In this document: positions 33,501 through 50,853 of the stretch, piece after piece
Numbering within the stretch: position 1 is the first letter of the stretch
How the letters are laid out: each line of letters starts with the position of its first letter
NCBI GenBank assembly: GCA_003640385.1
Contig: RCAB01000012.1
Span: 62,001 to 126,000, forward strand
From: Setaria digitata
Taxonomy: Eukaryota; Nematoda; Chromadorea; Rhabditida; Setariidae
Length of the DNA: 64,000 bases
Reading direction: 5' to 3'
Made by a program: the position numbers and the translations under genes
The notes under the pieces: generated by a model
The model's database searches: none
The model's input: the letters and a program-made list of their open reading frames with translations, nothing else
Told to the model about the DNA's origin: nothing

Positions 33501-35304
33501 TAGAAAGAGACAGGAAAGTCAAACGAAAAGGAAATTCAAAACAGCTTGATGGGAAATTTCGTGACTGATTTTAATGAAAATGGAGCCGAAACCGATCGTT
33601 TCGAAAATAAAGAAACAACAGAATGGAATAGTATGGAAGTATTTAACAGTTATCATGATCATGACGAGCAAAAATTGGTTTCGTTGGTTTGTAAATTTTC
33701 CATAACATTCAAGTTTATTCAGTCCTCGAATGTTTCTAAAGCCTTTCGTTTCGTTTTAAACTAATTTAACTGAGCAACAATCTCTTGAAATTTATGGAAG
33801 AATATGTCATTTATTAAAACTAATAATTAAATTGTGATACTTCTAGGAAAAAAAATCAGAGCTGGCTAAAGAGAAAATAAAGAAATTACAACAATTTATT
33901 CTATTGCTGCATGAAAGTAATATAACTGAAAATGACTTAAATGAGATGACACGATTTCTCGAAAGCCAAAAAAGGATTAAGTCAAAACTAGCTAGACCAA
34001 CTACCAAAACCAAAGCTGTCTCTATTAGTAGTACAACGGTTCCAACATTTCGTCGCATCGAGGAAGCAAAGTAACAGAACTTTTTTTTTTGAGTCCATTT
34101 CGAAATTCAAGAATTTTTAAATTACCATAACCACCGATCGATGCTACCATCATCAACAATTGGTAATAAATTGTTTTTCGCAGCCAAAAACCTAAAAATT
34201 GAAGGACTCAAATCACCGTAACAAATGATCTTACTCCCAAATTATGATTACAGCCATTTACAGTAAACTTCTCGCTACTGCTTTCCCGATGAAATTGGAT
34301 GAAATGGCAACAGAAAATGAAGATAGTGACTTGCTCCCTACTACGCGAAAAGCTCAAGCGGTAAATAATCATATGCATAGTTATAAATTTAAATTAACTA
34401 AAATTTTTTATAAAACTTTGGAAGTTTGCAAGACATGCAAGAACGTCGACAACCATTTATATTTACTTAGAGAGCAGTTGGGATCGAGTGGGGATCAAGG
34501 ATACAGCCAAAAAGTGATCTAATGTTAACGACTTTTCGTCCCCATAGGAAGTTTCCTCGTCGAACAGCGTATACGGCACGTCTACCCCTTACTACCAGAA
34601 CTACTCGTTCAACTAAACCAGAAAAATCAAAGCACTCCGAAGCAAACATAGCTAATGATGCGGGGAAAATTGCACAAATTCAGTCACTTGGTACTTGTTC
34701 ATTCGAAACTGCTATTTTAATTTATTTCAGTTAAATTCACCAAATTCGTTATCATTACGGCCATTATGATTTATTCTTTCTGTAATATGACAACTTGCGG
34801 AAGAAAAATAGGTTTTGAGGGCTTTCTTAGAATACCTGTCTCTCATTTCTCTTGTTTTCTGAAATTCTTAAAAATTTCTTTCCATCAATTTCAGGTCGAA
34901 CAAATGATCTTCGTTCAAAGCAGCAGCCGAAAGAAATTCCTTCGCAAATATTTAACCACGAAAACGATGCCTTACAGCAAAAGCCTTATGTCCTGGAACA
35001 GCAGTTTTCAAATCCATCTGTTTTGAATCCAATTGGACGACAAAATATTCCTTTAACTTATCCAATTTTCAGATCGTTTCCAACTTCAGCCCTTTTGTCA
35101 CAATTTCCATCGAAAGCTTTGAATGCCATTGAATCTTATTCCTCACATCTGCAGTTCTTGGGAAATAATAAAAACAGTTTACTTTGGCCTCATCAGTATC
35201 CTTCACATATTTCCGGAATTTATCGTTTAGGGCAGCTGAATGCACACACTAACTCAAATGGAAATCTGTTAATTCCTCCTTTTCATAATGACAATCCCTC
35301 GTGA
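30588..35304 (+). CDS. Secreted protein of unknown function, low-complexity Ser/Pro/Asn-rich
   Basis: No family recognised. Exons 30588-30738, 30972-31081, 32219-32252, 33005-33207, 33504-33677, 33847-34070, 34264-34360, about 34546-34690 and 34895-35304. Phases agree except between 34360 and the eighth exon, where a small exon is probably missing (a candidate sits near 34430-34480). The N-terminus, MYSVLIFITLLTGQITGQYG, is a clean signal peptide. A Gly/Leu-rich segment follows (LAPGILGNVPGVSGLLGNIA, LQLTGTGVGILNQASEGKW). The middle is acidic and Asn-rich with a Lys/Glu coiled-coil-like stretch (KSELAKEKIKKLQQFILLLH). The C-terminal 136 residues are rich in Pro, Phe, Asn and Ser (GRQNIPLTYPIFRSFP). 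No Cys framework or known domain. I infer an extracellular, possibly cuticle-associated or secreted product. One intron carries mitochondrial-like DNA (31655-32081). Confidence 0.65.
31655..32081 (+). pseudogene. Nuclear copy of mitochondrial DNA: 3' end of rrnL followed by truncated nad3
   Basis: This very T-rich block sits in an intron between two nuclear exons. At 31709-31728 it reads TTCAGTTCGTCGTGAGACAG, the conserved domain VI segment of large-subunit rRNA, and at 31770-31782 TTAGTACGAAAGG, the sarcin-ricin-type loop. A frame from about 31818 to the TAG at 32081 then gives KVSSYECGFDSV, FSLVFFSIIVMFIIFELEVF and IILVQSDYI: NADH dehydrogenase subunit 3 with the invariant ECGF and F(D/E)LE motifs. 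Codons nearly always prefer T, as in nematode mtDNA. rrnL directly followed by nad3 is the nematode mitochondrial order I recall. The C-terminal third of nad3 is missing, so the copy is truncated and presumably silent. The left edge is uncertain. Confidence 0.88.
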
Positions 35305-38300
35305 ACATAGTGAATTCAAAACGACAGTTATCAGTTTAATCATTTATGTTAAGATTGTTTGTAGAAAGTTGCATATTTGTTAGATGTTACATGTTACAAG
35401 TAAACCAATTCATTGTTTTCAAAATCGTTTACAAAAATCCGGACTTGCTTACATTCACAAGTGTTGCAACAGATTTTATGTTCCGAAGATGATATTCATT
35501 AGTGGCTTCAGGAAATTGAAAAAAATTTGCAATTTCAATATTTAAATAAGAATCTACTCGATCCAGAAAGGAATACAATTGCCAGTTTTCTGGGGATGGT
35601 TTCGGGTGGATATGGAACCTATCTCACTGCCATTCAATTTTATGAATTACTAAAAATGTTAGATTTGTACTGATCAAGCGAGCATCTTGAAAGAATTTAT
35701 GTAATATGTAATCCATAAGAATAATAACCATTAAATAATAATAGAGTAATAATAACTGTTAACAAATGATAATAATAACAATAATATTAACAAGAGGTGA
35801 GAGAACTGGAAAGGAGGAAAGGCTTAGCTCACACAAACTTGGCTTTGGCAGCCCTCATTTTCATCAGGAGTGGCATATCGAGTCTCTCACATCCCGATAA
35901 CTGAGAAAATGATATTGATGATTAGAGGTTGTATTAGTTATCTATCGAGCGAAAAGAACTGACAGCAACAGCCTAGTGCAAATGCTACGACCAAAAATAA
36001 ATTGATTCCATCCTTCGATTAGAGTTATCTTTTGCACAACCCCTTCTTACTCTTCTCCTTCCCTTTTTCAGTGATTTAAGGATTGATTAGAGAACACTTT
36101 GGTACGGAAAGGTAATGGCTTGTTGAATTTTTCACTCACCTTTTTTTGGTTTTACCTTTTCTAACCTGTGCCCTATTAATTAATGAGTCCCATTTCAACA
36201 ACTGCTTCTTCTACATGTCGAACCTAGATTCACTTTTAAACTTCTCTTCAGTTACTATTTAAATCGCCTCAATTTTATGTGCATATGGAGTAAATAATTA
36301 ATCTGTGTCTACGTTATGCTATACAACTTCTCCTTCTTCAAGTCAAAGTTATATCGTAAACCATCATAGAAAAATTATTTCTCTAGAAAAACGAAGAATC
36401 ACTCACGAAAAGATTCCCACTGATGAGAGTTTCTAAACGGTGAAATTATTTGTTGGGATGTGATTTGATAAATGAAAGCTTTTAGCTGTAACAGAATCTT
36501 AAAGACCTTTAATGGTTGCTTTACTGCTTTCAAGAAATGATTGATACAATCTTCGTGAAGTGTTCGATTTAGTCAATGAATAGGGAAGAATGGTGTACCA
36601 AAACTTTACAGTGGCTGATAAAAAGCATTGGTTCTGAATCTGACATGGGCATTTTGAAGTACAAACTTAGGAAGCAAGAGCAACAGCTCTAATTTTTCTT
36701 TTATCTTTTTTTTAATTCATAACTTCTTTCTGTACTTTTTCTCACTAATGCCATTTGCATTGCGAAAAGCAATTAACTCAAACTTTTAATCAAAATTGAA
36801 TGGCTAGAATTCCGGTTTTTGATTCCATCAATATGTTATAATGAAGACTGACTGAAAAAAGAAAAAGATGTCGAGAAGAGAGGAGCACGCAAACGATTCG
36901 AGATGCCTTTTGAGCAGCTGAACAATTGTCGGATTAGTACAACACTTGTCATAAATGACCCCATTTAGAGCACATACTTCAAAATCTTCACAAGAATTCT
37001 CTTCTTCATCCCTCTAAAATACTCCATTAAAAAGCTTCAATTTCAGTGCTATTTCTACTTTTCACATTTTCATCCTCATCTTTTCATTTTCGCTTTTATA
37101 TCCAATGTTTGATCTAATAGGACAAAGCCGAGAAGTAATTATGAGTAAAGAGATACAATTAAGGATAAAATTATGGATTCTTATTTATTATTATTAAGGT
37201 CATCTTCATAAATCTCCTATAATCTATCCTCTGATGAGGATAAAAAAAAGAATTAGTTTTAGTACCATAGATTGAGTTTTAGCATTTTAGGTTAGAATAA
37301 AATTGCCAGGACAGAGGGGTTACAACAATCTGCCAGATTTCTCTTGGACAAGAGCAGATTTAAAGATGTATTAGTTTTACTCATGAAGTATATTTCAAGT
37401 AACCTCCCTATTAGATTTCTCGAAATATGATCAATGAAAATCAAGCATACATTAGACTTATCGATCCTCTTACCTTTCCTCACTCTTACTCGATTCATTA
37501 TTAATTATATATATCCCTTCCTGTTCAGTCTCAGCATATTCCAAAATTCTCTTCTCTGAAGTTACACTTTTAATTCCTCAGTTTTTGCTAACTTGTTTTG
37601 ACTTAAGTAAAAAAGATTAAGTAAGCAAATAATCTGAAACTCACGAGCAGAGTAATTTTACGCTTTCAATCTAAAAGGAATAGAATTTATGCAGAGAAAT
37701 CGTTAACTGCTCAAGTCAAGTCAGGTCTGAACTTCTTTGTCAAGTCTGAACTGTCTTCCATAAACTCTTCAACTAGTCTAGATTGTAGTCCTACCTACCC
37801 TGTAGTCCTAACTCCCCCCTTTCCCACCACCCCGCACTCCTTTACCATCGAAACATCGCCATCTGCTGGGAAGCATTTAAACTACAAATCCGCTCTGTTT
37901 TGTTGTCTGTTGCAGCTCTGACAAGAAACTTTTTCTCACGAAGCGTTTCTCTCCTCCTATCAGGCACATGTTTTATCAAAGTGGTTACTGGTCTTATCAT
38001 GGTGATTACTGGTTCCATTAAGATGATTAATTAATTGGTGACTTTACTGAATGATGTCTACAACGATTTGTTTGCTTATCTAGTGTTAATCAGTACTAAT
38101 AATAGTACATACCTTTCATTTATAGTTTACAAAATGTTTCTTTTCTCTTCTAAATAGTTTACAGGACTATTTGAAATTCTAGAAGCGCCGAACTATTTTA
38201 TTGTTTTATTTTAAATCGCCAATTACTGCTTTTTTTCGTGCTGGATCATTGCTGTGCCTTCCTTCGTCATCAATCAATTTATTTTCAGTTGCTGGATCAG

Positions 38301-38361
38301 CAAAATTAGGTATTGAATTATTCAATTGATTGTGGAGTCACTGTTATTATTCAGTGATACT
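35305..38361. other. Intergenic, with second repeat copy
   Basis: No supported gene. It holds repeat copy 2 (35959-36193) and the linked short segment at 36269-36299. A run of AATAATA words near 35720-35790 is simple sequence. Confidence 0.5.
35959..36193. repeat. Dispersed 235-base repeat, copy 2
   Basis: Near-identical to 12730-12964 (two differences seen), same orientation. Here the DNA continues without the A-rich and inverted-repeat insertions seen beside copy 1, reaching the shared CAATTTTATGTGCATATGGA segment 77 bases on. This copy may therefore show the uninterrupted form of the element. Confidence 0.9.
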
Positions 38362-41300
38362 ATGGGAGACGTTAATCTCGAATCCACAGGTATCCATTGG
38401 ATGGTTGGCTTTACCTGGTATATTGTAACCGAAGATTACTCAAATTCTAAAAAAAGAAGATTCGCAGTTCTCAATTTGCTTTTCAGTACACTGACAGTGT
38501 AATAAGATACTTAAGAGTCCACACAGATAGAGACAAACAAGGCTGCTTAGTGCGTTTTGAAATTGTGAATTGTTAATTAACATTATTTAATGCTTCACAT
38601 TATCCTGTAAATAATTTTTTTTTCCTCACAAAAACAAGTTTTTTGGTGTTATTTGGCGTAATTTATCACGTTGAGAACTTCCAGTTTTTTTTTAGATATG
38701 AGGTGTGATCTAGCAACATCTGCGGGTCAAAATTCACCTGTTTGTTCAACACAGAGTTCACCATATTCCTCCAATATAAGTGAATCGGAAATTGATAATT
38801 CATCTTTATCACGACATTCATCGTAAGATTTTATGAAAATGCGGAAGGAACATTTTCCATTACTTTAGGATTTGTAAAAAATTTCAACTCTCCAATAAAT
38901 GGGTTTTTTTATTATTTTGAACGATGCATCAGCGCTTTAAAATTTTACTGTTTGTTGTTATTAGGATGTTACTGGCATGGTTACAACAGTGTTTTTTTTT
39001 TTCAGTTGTTCATCACTGAATCAGCAAAATGCGCAATTACTGTCATCAGTGGTAGCGAACGCTACTTCCCCAAGTTCGTTTTTAAATGGAGGATGTCGAA
39101 ATGCATCAAAAACATATAATAATGGACGGGTCGAGCAAGATGGTACAGCACGTATACGCCTTTCGTGTCCACCTGATAGTACAAGTGATGAAGATGTAGC
39201 TGCAGAAGATAGTAATAGTAACAGGTATACATTAAGTAGAAGTTTCCAATCGAATTACGAGGAGGTTGCCTTGTTGGTCTTTGGGACTTTATCCAAACTT
39301 GAATATATATACAGTTCTTTTTCCGCTTTTTAGTTTCGGTGTAAATTTTCGTTTCGAGCGACAAAACACCACTGAACAAAGTAGCATTAGATGGCGTTCG
39401 CTCAGTGGTGTTACTGCAAGTGGAAGTGAACCAGAACGAAAAACTTCGCTACCACGTACTGTAAGTATCAAATTCTTTAAAGTGATAAGTATAATGCTTA
39501 AAAAAAAAAAAAAAAAAAAAAACGAATTTCTACACTTCTCTATATCTAGAGCGATTATTTGTTGTAGTGGCATATTATATTTAGCTATTATTTAGTAATT
39601 ATTAGGTAAGGTTGTCACATTACGCATTTGTCGCATGCCGAAAAAATTTCGTCAGGATTACTCCCTGATGTTGCTTCAATGTTTGGAGGCTACAGATATG
39701 TAAAATTTGAGAACTTACTACCAGTTTGTTTCGACTGTGAAGAGGCTCTTCCCTTACAAATTTTTTTTCAAAGGAATTTTTAGAAGAAATTCTTTTATTC
39801 CTTGCAAAAATGTTTTGTTTCTTATTGCTTCTAGTTTACCCCATCGCCGAGTGTTTCTGGACGATCATCACCAGCATGTCATCCAGTCCCTTCCCACTCA
39901 CGTGTTGCGAATATACGTCGAGAAAGTAACTGCTCAATTGAGAGTGAGCTTGCGCATGAAAGACTGATGCAATTTGCCCAGCAGGTGGAGATGTCAGATC
40001 ACTGAACGGAATTTCGATTTCACTGTTAATTTCCATTTGTAAAATTGCGTTTGCTGATTTTGTTCATCCATGTTTTTGCTCACCTTACGTTCAGGTGTCG
40101 TTGGGATTCGACGATTTTAATATTGGAGGTAGTGGAGAGCGGAAAAGAACACATTCCCTTTCGGAACCAATTTCTGTTCTAACGAATGCTTTCATTCCGC
40201 ACAGCTGTTCGCCGTCACCAACGCGATCAGTTGATGTACAGAAGGTTGTATAGGCATAATCTGTTCAGAACTAAGGCGATGACATAGGAATGCAGAATAT
40301 CATAGAAACTTTACCGAAGTCACTTTATCACATTTATAACTAAAATTTTGAATTTGAAGAATCGAGGAATAACATGATACTATCCATGTTACCTTTAGCG
40401 ACCTTTTATTAGGATGGCGATGTCATTAGAAGTGAAAAGGAGTTAGACGTTTCAGGTTTCAAAGATTTCTTTTTCATTATGTAGGAATATGAATCAATTC
40501 GTCGAAACGTTTTATTTATTTATTTTTCTGTTATTTTATGATTGTTTTTTTTCTTCTTTTTAATTATACAGGATTATTTTTCAGCAATGTTATTCACCTT
40601 CAACGCAACAGATTGTTCGTAATAACATTACCTACTCGCCTAGTCCAAGTCCAACGCCCAGTCCTACACGACATACAATGAGGTATATGTGCTATTTTGT
40701 TTGAAAATTTTTATCTTTTTTCTTGTTATTGTTCTGCTAACGTTACGCTGTTTCCGTCAATTTTTTTTTTTTAGAAGTTTGAGTCCAATAGCTGTCCGTC
40801 AAGTGATAAAACGTCGATATACCGGTTCAGCTAGTGGTGACTTGGATTCCGATCAGCGTACCACACGGTTTCTTTCTTTTTCCCTTAGTTTTTCAAATTA
40901 TAGAAAATGTCAAATACATTGGAACTATTGAAAGTACGCTTTATGGAAAAAAAAAACAGTTCTTTATTAGTGCTTCACTAGGATAATTGATTCAGTGGTT
41001 TGCAGTGGAACAGTGCCAAAACGAGTTTGTCAACAACCCCATATTTTAAGCCGTGGATGCGTTTCCCCACTTGCATTAGAAAATTCGACAAGTACTTCAG
41101 AAACTACAACGTAAAGAGTTGATTTTGAAATTAATCCAAATTCATATTTAATAAAAAGTGTCCCATAGTAGGTTTTAGTTTTGATGAAATTTGATTCGTT
41201 TTTCTAATAAGTAACGTGATGACAGTCGTGTTTCAGATAGAGATTGTGTGTTTCTTGACTTCTCTGTAATAAACATTTCGTCCAGTCCATTTAAGTACTT

Positions 41301-41485
41301 GTTTTTAAATGTAGTTAATTATTTGAAGTAAATCCTCGGAATTGACGAGTCCGTTTTCTCTACCGTTCCCTCCTCGTCTTTTGGTTGATCCAGCAATTGA
41401 AGTCAAAATGCCTCCTCCTTCGATGGAGCTAGACGAAGATGAAGACTCGGTTAGTGAGCAGAGGACAGGTTCAGCAGCTTCAGAG
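38362..41485 (+). CDS. PABIR/FAM122-type regulator of protein phosphatase 2A (3' terminal exon unresolved)
   Basis: FAM122 (PABIR) proteins bind and inhibit PP2A-B55 in mammals and act in cell-cycle checkpoint control. Ten phase-consistent exons: 38362-38389, 38696-38822, 39006-39224, 39334-39460, 39835-39984, 40095-40244, 40585-40682, 40775-40867, 41006-41110, 41350-41485, about 411 residues. Supporting features are a short helical motif, ERLMQFAQQVSLGFDDF, like the B55-binding helix of the family; a basic phospho-site motif, RKRTHSLSEPISVL; repeated SPSPTRS, YSPSPSPTPSPTR and SLSPIAVRQVIKRR motifs; a PKRVCQQP block; and an acidic end, MELDEDEDSVSEQR. The rest is disordered and Ser-rich. After 41485 the reading could end in an exon at 43111-43158 (acceptor TTTACAG, LVEFWKSSSSKIGNR, stop) or at 41902-41970. 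Assignment rests on short motifs and their order, so it is less secure than for domain families. Confidence 0.7.
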
Positions 41486-43400
41486 GTATTATTAAACTTC
41501 GAATTCCCCAGCCGATTTTTTTATTGTTACGTCTCACTTTTACTTACTTATGTAGTATGAATTAAAATTTTATAATTTAACTTGAGAGATGTTCAAATTT
41601 TTTCAAAAACATCTGTGGAATTTTTTCGGGAATAAATTTGTTTCACTTTTTGTTGTGAATTTTCATTAGTTTTGTTGATTCAACCATCTTATTGTTTGAG
41701 GAATCAACTGAAGCAGTCGAAGCTATACGAATTAAAAAAGACGAGTGATTCTTTAATGAACTGTACACGGATGAACATGTTTCTTTTTTTTTCGGTTCTT
41801 GTGTACCTATCTTGACGTTCATTCTTCATCAAATAGTTACGATTTCATTGCATTGTTTAACTAATTTTTAATCGCTATTTATGTATATATTTCTCTTTTA
41901 GAGATTAAAGGGTTTATTTCGCAGTTTTAATCTCTTGCATATTGACGTTTTTTCGAAATTTTATTTCTGAATCATTCCAAAAATTTTTTTACCATTATTT
42001 CATATTGTTATGTAATTTGATAAAAATTATGTATATTTATGCTTGATTTTGCTCAGAAGCTTATTAGTTCCACCTGAATATATCATAGTATGGTTGCCTA
42101 TTATGTTTTTTGTACATTACGGAATTCTGTAACTATCGTTGCTATCACTGGTATGCCTTTTCTTATAAATTTCTAACTGATTGGAGAATTGTCGTGGAAG
42201 AACATTATGCAGTACAGTATTTGATCTTTTGTTCCACATATTTAGATACAATTGAAAATCGAAATTAGCTAATTGGGATGAAAATTCATACAATCTAATG
42301 CTATATTAACCGTTCAAGAGAAAGTGGTCTGTTCCAGAATTGATTAGGAATGTATATTTTTATTTTTCAGTTTTTCAGTTACTGCGATTAATTTTTTGCG
42401 TATTTCACTTTATTATGTCCATTCGATATATTTATCAGTTAATTCTGGGTACAGTTATTTGTTCGGAGCCTCGGATACCTTGCAGTCGTGAAGTGCTTTG
42501 TCCGTCTCTTCGTTTGATTTGTTACATATTTTTTTTTTATAATGTCTAATAAATAGACATTTTTTTGCGTGTGTCTGTGCGGTTATGTTCTATCTGTGAA
42601 ATATTTACGGTAACAGTCATCTTTCAAACTTTCATTTCATCCCGATTTTCTAATCGAGTAGCAGAGTGATCGTATGTTTTCGAATATTTTTATGAGAAAC
42701 AGAATTATATGAGAAATTTTTATGAGAAACTTTTAAATTAAAATTTTTTTTTAAAAGTTTTCTCTTCCCCTTCCTAAAAGGCTGTCTAGAATTCTTTTGA
42801 CTGCGATTAAGTTTTGTCACCGTTGTCAATACCCTAAATGCAGTAACAATTTCTTGGATCAGTTTATTTGGTTTTATTTTATGTTTATCTGGTTATTTGA
42901 ACATAAATTAAAAAAGGGTGTCATTCTGTTATCTGAAGTGTATAGGGTAGAATAATATGAAGTGAAATGATTATAGGTATATTTTCGTTAATTGTGTTTG
43001 TGCGGTGGATTTCCACTTCTTTGTTTTTCTTCAAAATTATATTTCAATTATTACCACTTTTTAAAACATGTTGAAGGAGTTTTTTTCCTCTCTGTGTAAA
43101 TTATTTACAGCTGGTTGAATTTTGGAAAAGCTCGTCGTCTAAAATCGGCAATCGATGATTCGAAATCATCATGAGTTCTCGTTCTATTGTTAAGAGAGTT
43201 ACAGCTGTGTAAAAGAGCGCAATTCGCTGAAATAATGTTGAATGCATTGCAATGTGTAATAAATTAAATCAGCGGATTATTGTTTCTAGTAAGATGAAGG
43301 AAGTGTCATATGAAAAAATACATTCTTTTGTAATTTCGGTTATTTGAATTTAAAATATTTGAAGCATATTTTGTATATTTTTAAGATATCCGTCTTGCGA
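41486..43400. other. 3' terminal exon and UTR of the PABIR-like gene, then intergenic
   Basis: T-rich DNA. Candidate last exons of the upstream gene are 43111-43158 and 41902-41970. Nothing else is supported. Confidence 0.4.
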
Positions 43401-49207
<5,807 letters not shown>

Positions 49208-50853
49208 AATAAATAGTACAGTGGAAGTGGTTAGGTGAAATATTTTAAATTTGTATTGCCCTTTCTGACTTTATTTAAATCAGTTGGAATAACTGTGATT
49301 ATTTTTGCAGATTATTAGTTTTTGCATCTTTATTTTGTTACAAAGTATTTTTGGAACTTTTAGCACTTCCAATAGTTTCGTCTGATCCTTATAATAATTT
49401 TAAGTCTCACTATGTGGAACTGTTCCCCACCACCAGCATTCGAAAGTATGGAACTTCTCATGTGGAAATGAACAAGCAGTCTTTTGAGAGTAATTGAGGC
49501 ACTGAATCTAGCACGTACAGAATCACTTTGTGTAATGCGTTATTGTACTGTACAATGGATATCCCTACACTTTCGTGTATGTTTCTGTCGCATAACAGCA
49601 GTTTTAATATCTCATTTGTTGTGACAGATTTGTTTAATGTGAGAGTTACTGCATATTGAAAATTGAGTTCGTTGTAATTAAAACCAGTTTGAGTAGAGCG
49701 TTTTTATTCATTTTTCTTTTTTTTTGGAAAGCAAGAGAAAACTTTACCGTCGGACATTTTATACATTAATGAAGACAGTTTGGAATGCTTCAATGTATTA
49801 CTTAGTCCTGATGAAATTAATCCGTGAAATTAATTCTGGTACTATTATGCTAGTTCCTCAATTTTTCATATTGCAGTCACTTTGTTTTCGGAATATTTGG
49901 AATTTTTATCAGTACTCATTTTTTTAATATATCGGTTGCATGGGTCCAAAAAAGAACTTTCAGCACTTCTTCACTAAGGAGGATTTGAATTAAAACTTAT
50001 AGTGCACTTTAAGTCATACGGTATTTAAGCAAGAATTATCTTTGTAATTCTACATAACTGGTGATGATCATGGGAGCAGAATTCCGATTCTCTGCGAACA
50101 AGTGAATCCATTTACTTTATTAAATGATATTCTCTCATATAAACACTCCATAATCTTTTCTATTTAATCAAATGCCACATGTTCGAGGGGTCCATTTTCG
50201 CTTATTTTCTTTCATATGCAAGGACATGCCCCTCTGCGGTTTCCTACAAGAATAATAAGTGGTATACTAAATGACCAGTTCCTCCAGTTGTGGGAAACAG
50301 TGTTAAGCATCCGCAAAACAGGACAACTATAACTGCAGAACGGTTATTGCACGGACAACTCCAGTGCTGGGCTGAGCGCCGTGTCTCCAGACTGATTCCC
50401 ACACTTTGAATGGGGCGCCATCTCTCGTGCACCTGTCGTCTTATGCTTATAACAGTTTGCTTTGGAATGGCTTGCGATGCGTGCGTGTCATGAATGGGTG
50501 GTCGCGCACGCGCGTATTGCGGTGATTGTTTGTTCGGCATTTGTGTGGTGGGCGGTGGTGCTAGGTTAACTGTTTGGTTGTGGTGAGGTTTGGTACCAGA
50601 GCACCTGGGTAGTAGTGATTCTCCATGGTTGCATCGGCGAGTGGTATGCTTTGGTCAGTTTGTGATGTATCGTTGCTTCCTTAGTTATGAGCTGGGCATT
50701 GTTAGGAATTCCCTTGGTACCATTCACTGGTTTACTTATTACCGGTTTTGGTATCATTCCAGATTTGGACTGTTTGGAAAGGTTCTGTCGTCCTATCAAT
50801 TTTTTTTTTCGTCAGGCAGTAGTTTGAACTCCATTGATGGCTGTTGTCGCGGC
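49208..50853. promoter_or_regulatory. Intergenic region with a GC/CpG-richer segment upstream of the KH-domain gene
   Basis: From 49208 to about 50200 there is 3' flank of the fumarate reductase gene with no supported feature. From about 50270 to 50560 base composition shifts to visibly higher GC with clustered CpG (for example CGCGCACGCGCGTATTGCGG near 50503-50522), unlike the AT-rich surroundings. I infer promoter or 5' UTR sequence of the gene starting at 50854. No TATA element is claimed. Confidence 0.4.

Noticed and set aside
39062..39573. Minus-strand ORFs of 94 and 105 codons
   Set aside because: Antisense to phase-consistent exons of the PABIR-like gene.
41902..41970. Possible terminal exon of the PABIR-like gene
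   Set aside because: In phase, but T-rich and with a weaker acceptor than the alternative at 43111; not included in the model.
50244..50540. A 98-codon minus-strand ORF
   Set aside because: It lies in the GC-rich segment upstream of the KH-domain gene, where stop codons are rarer. It has no domain and no splice partner, and is better explained by composition.
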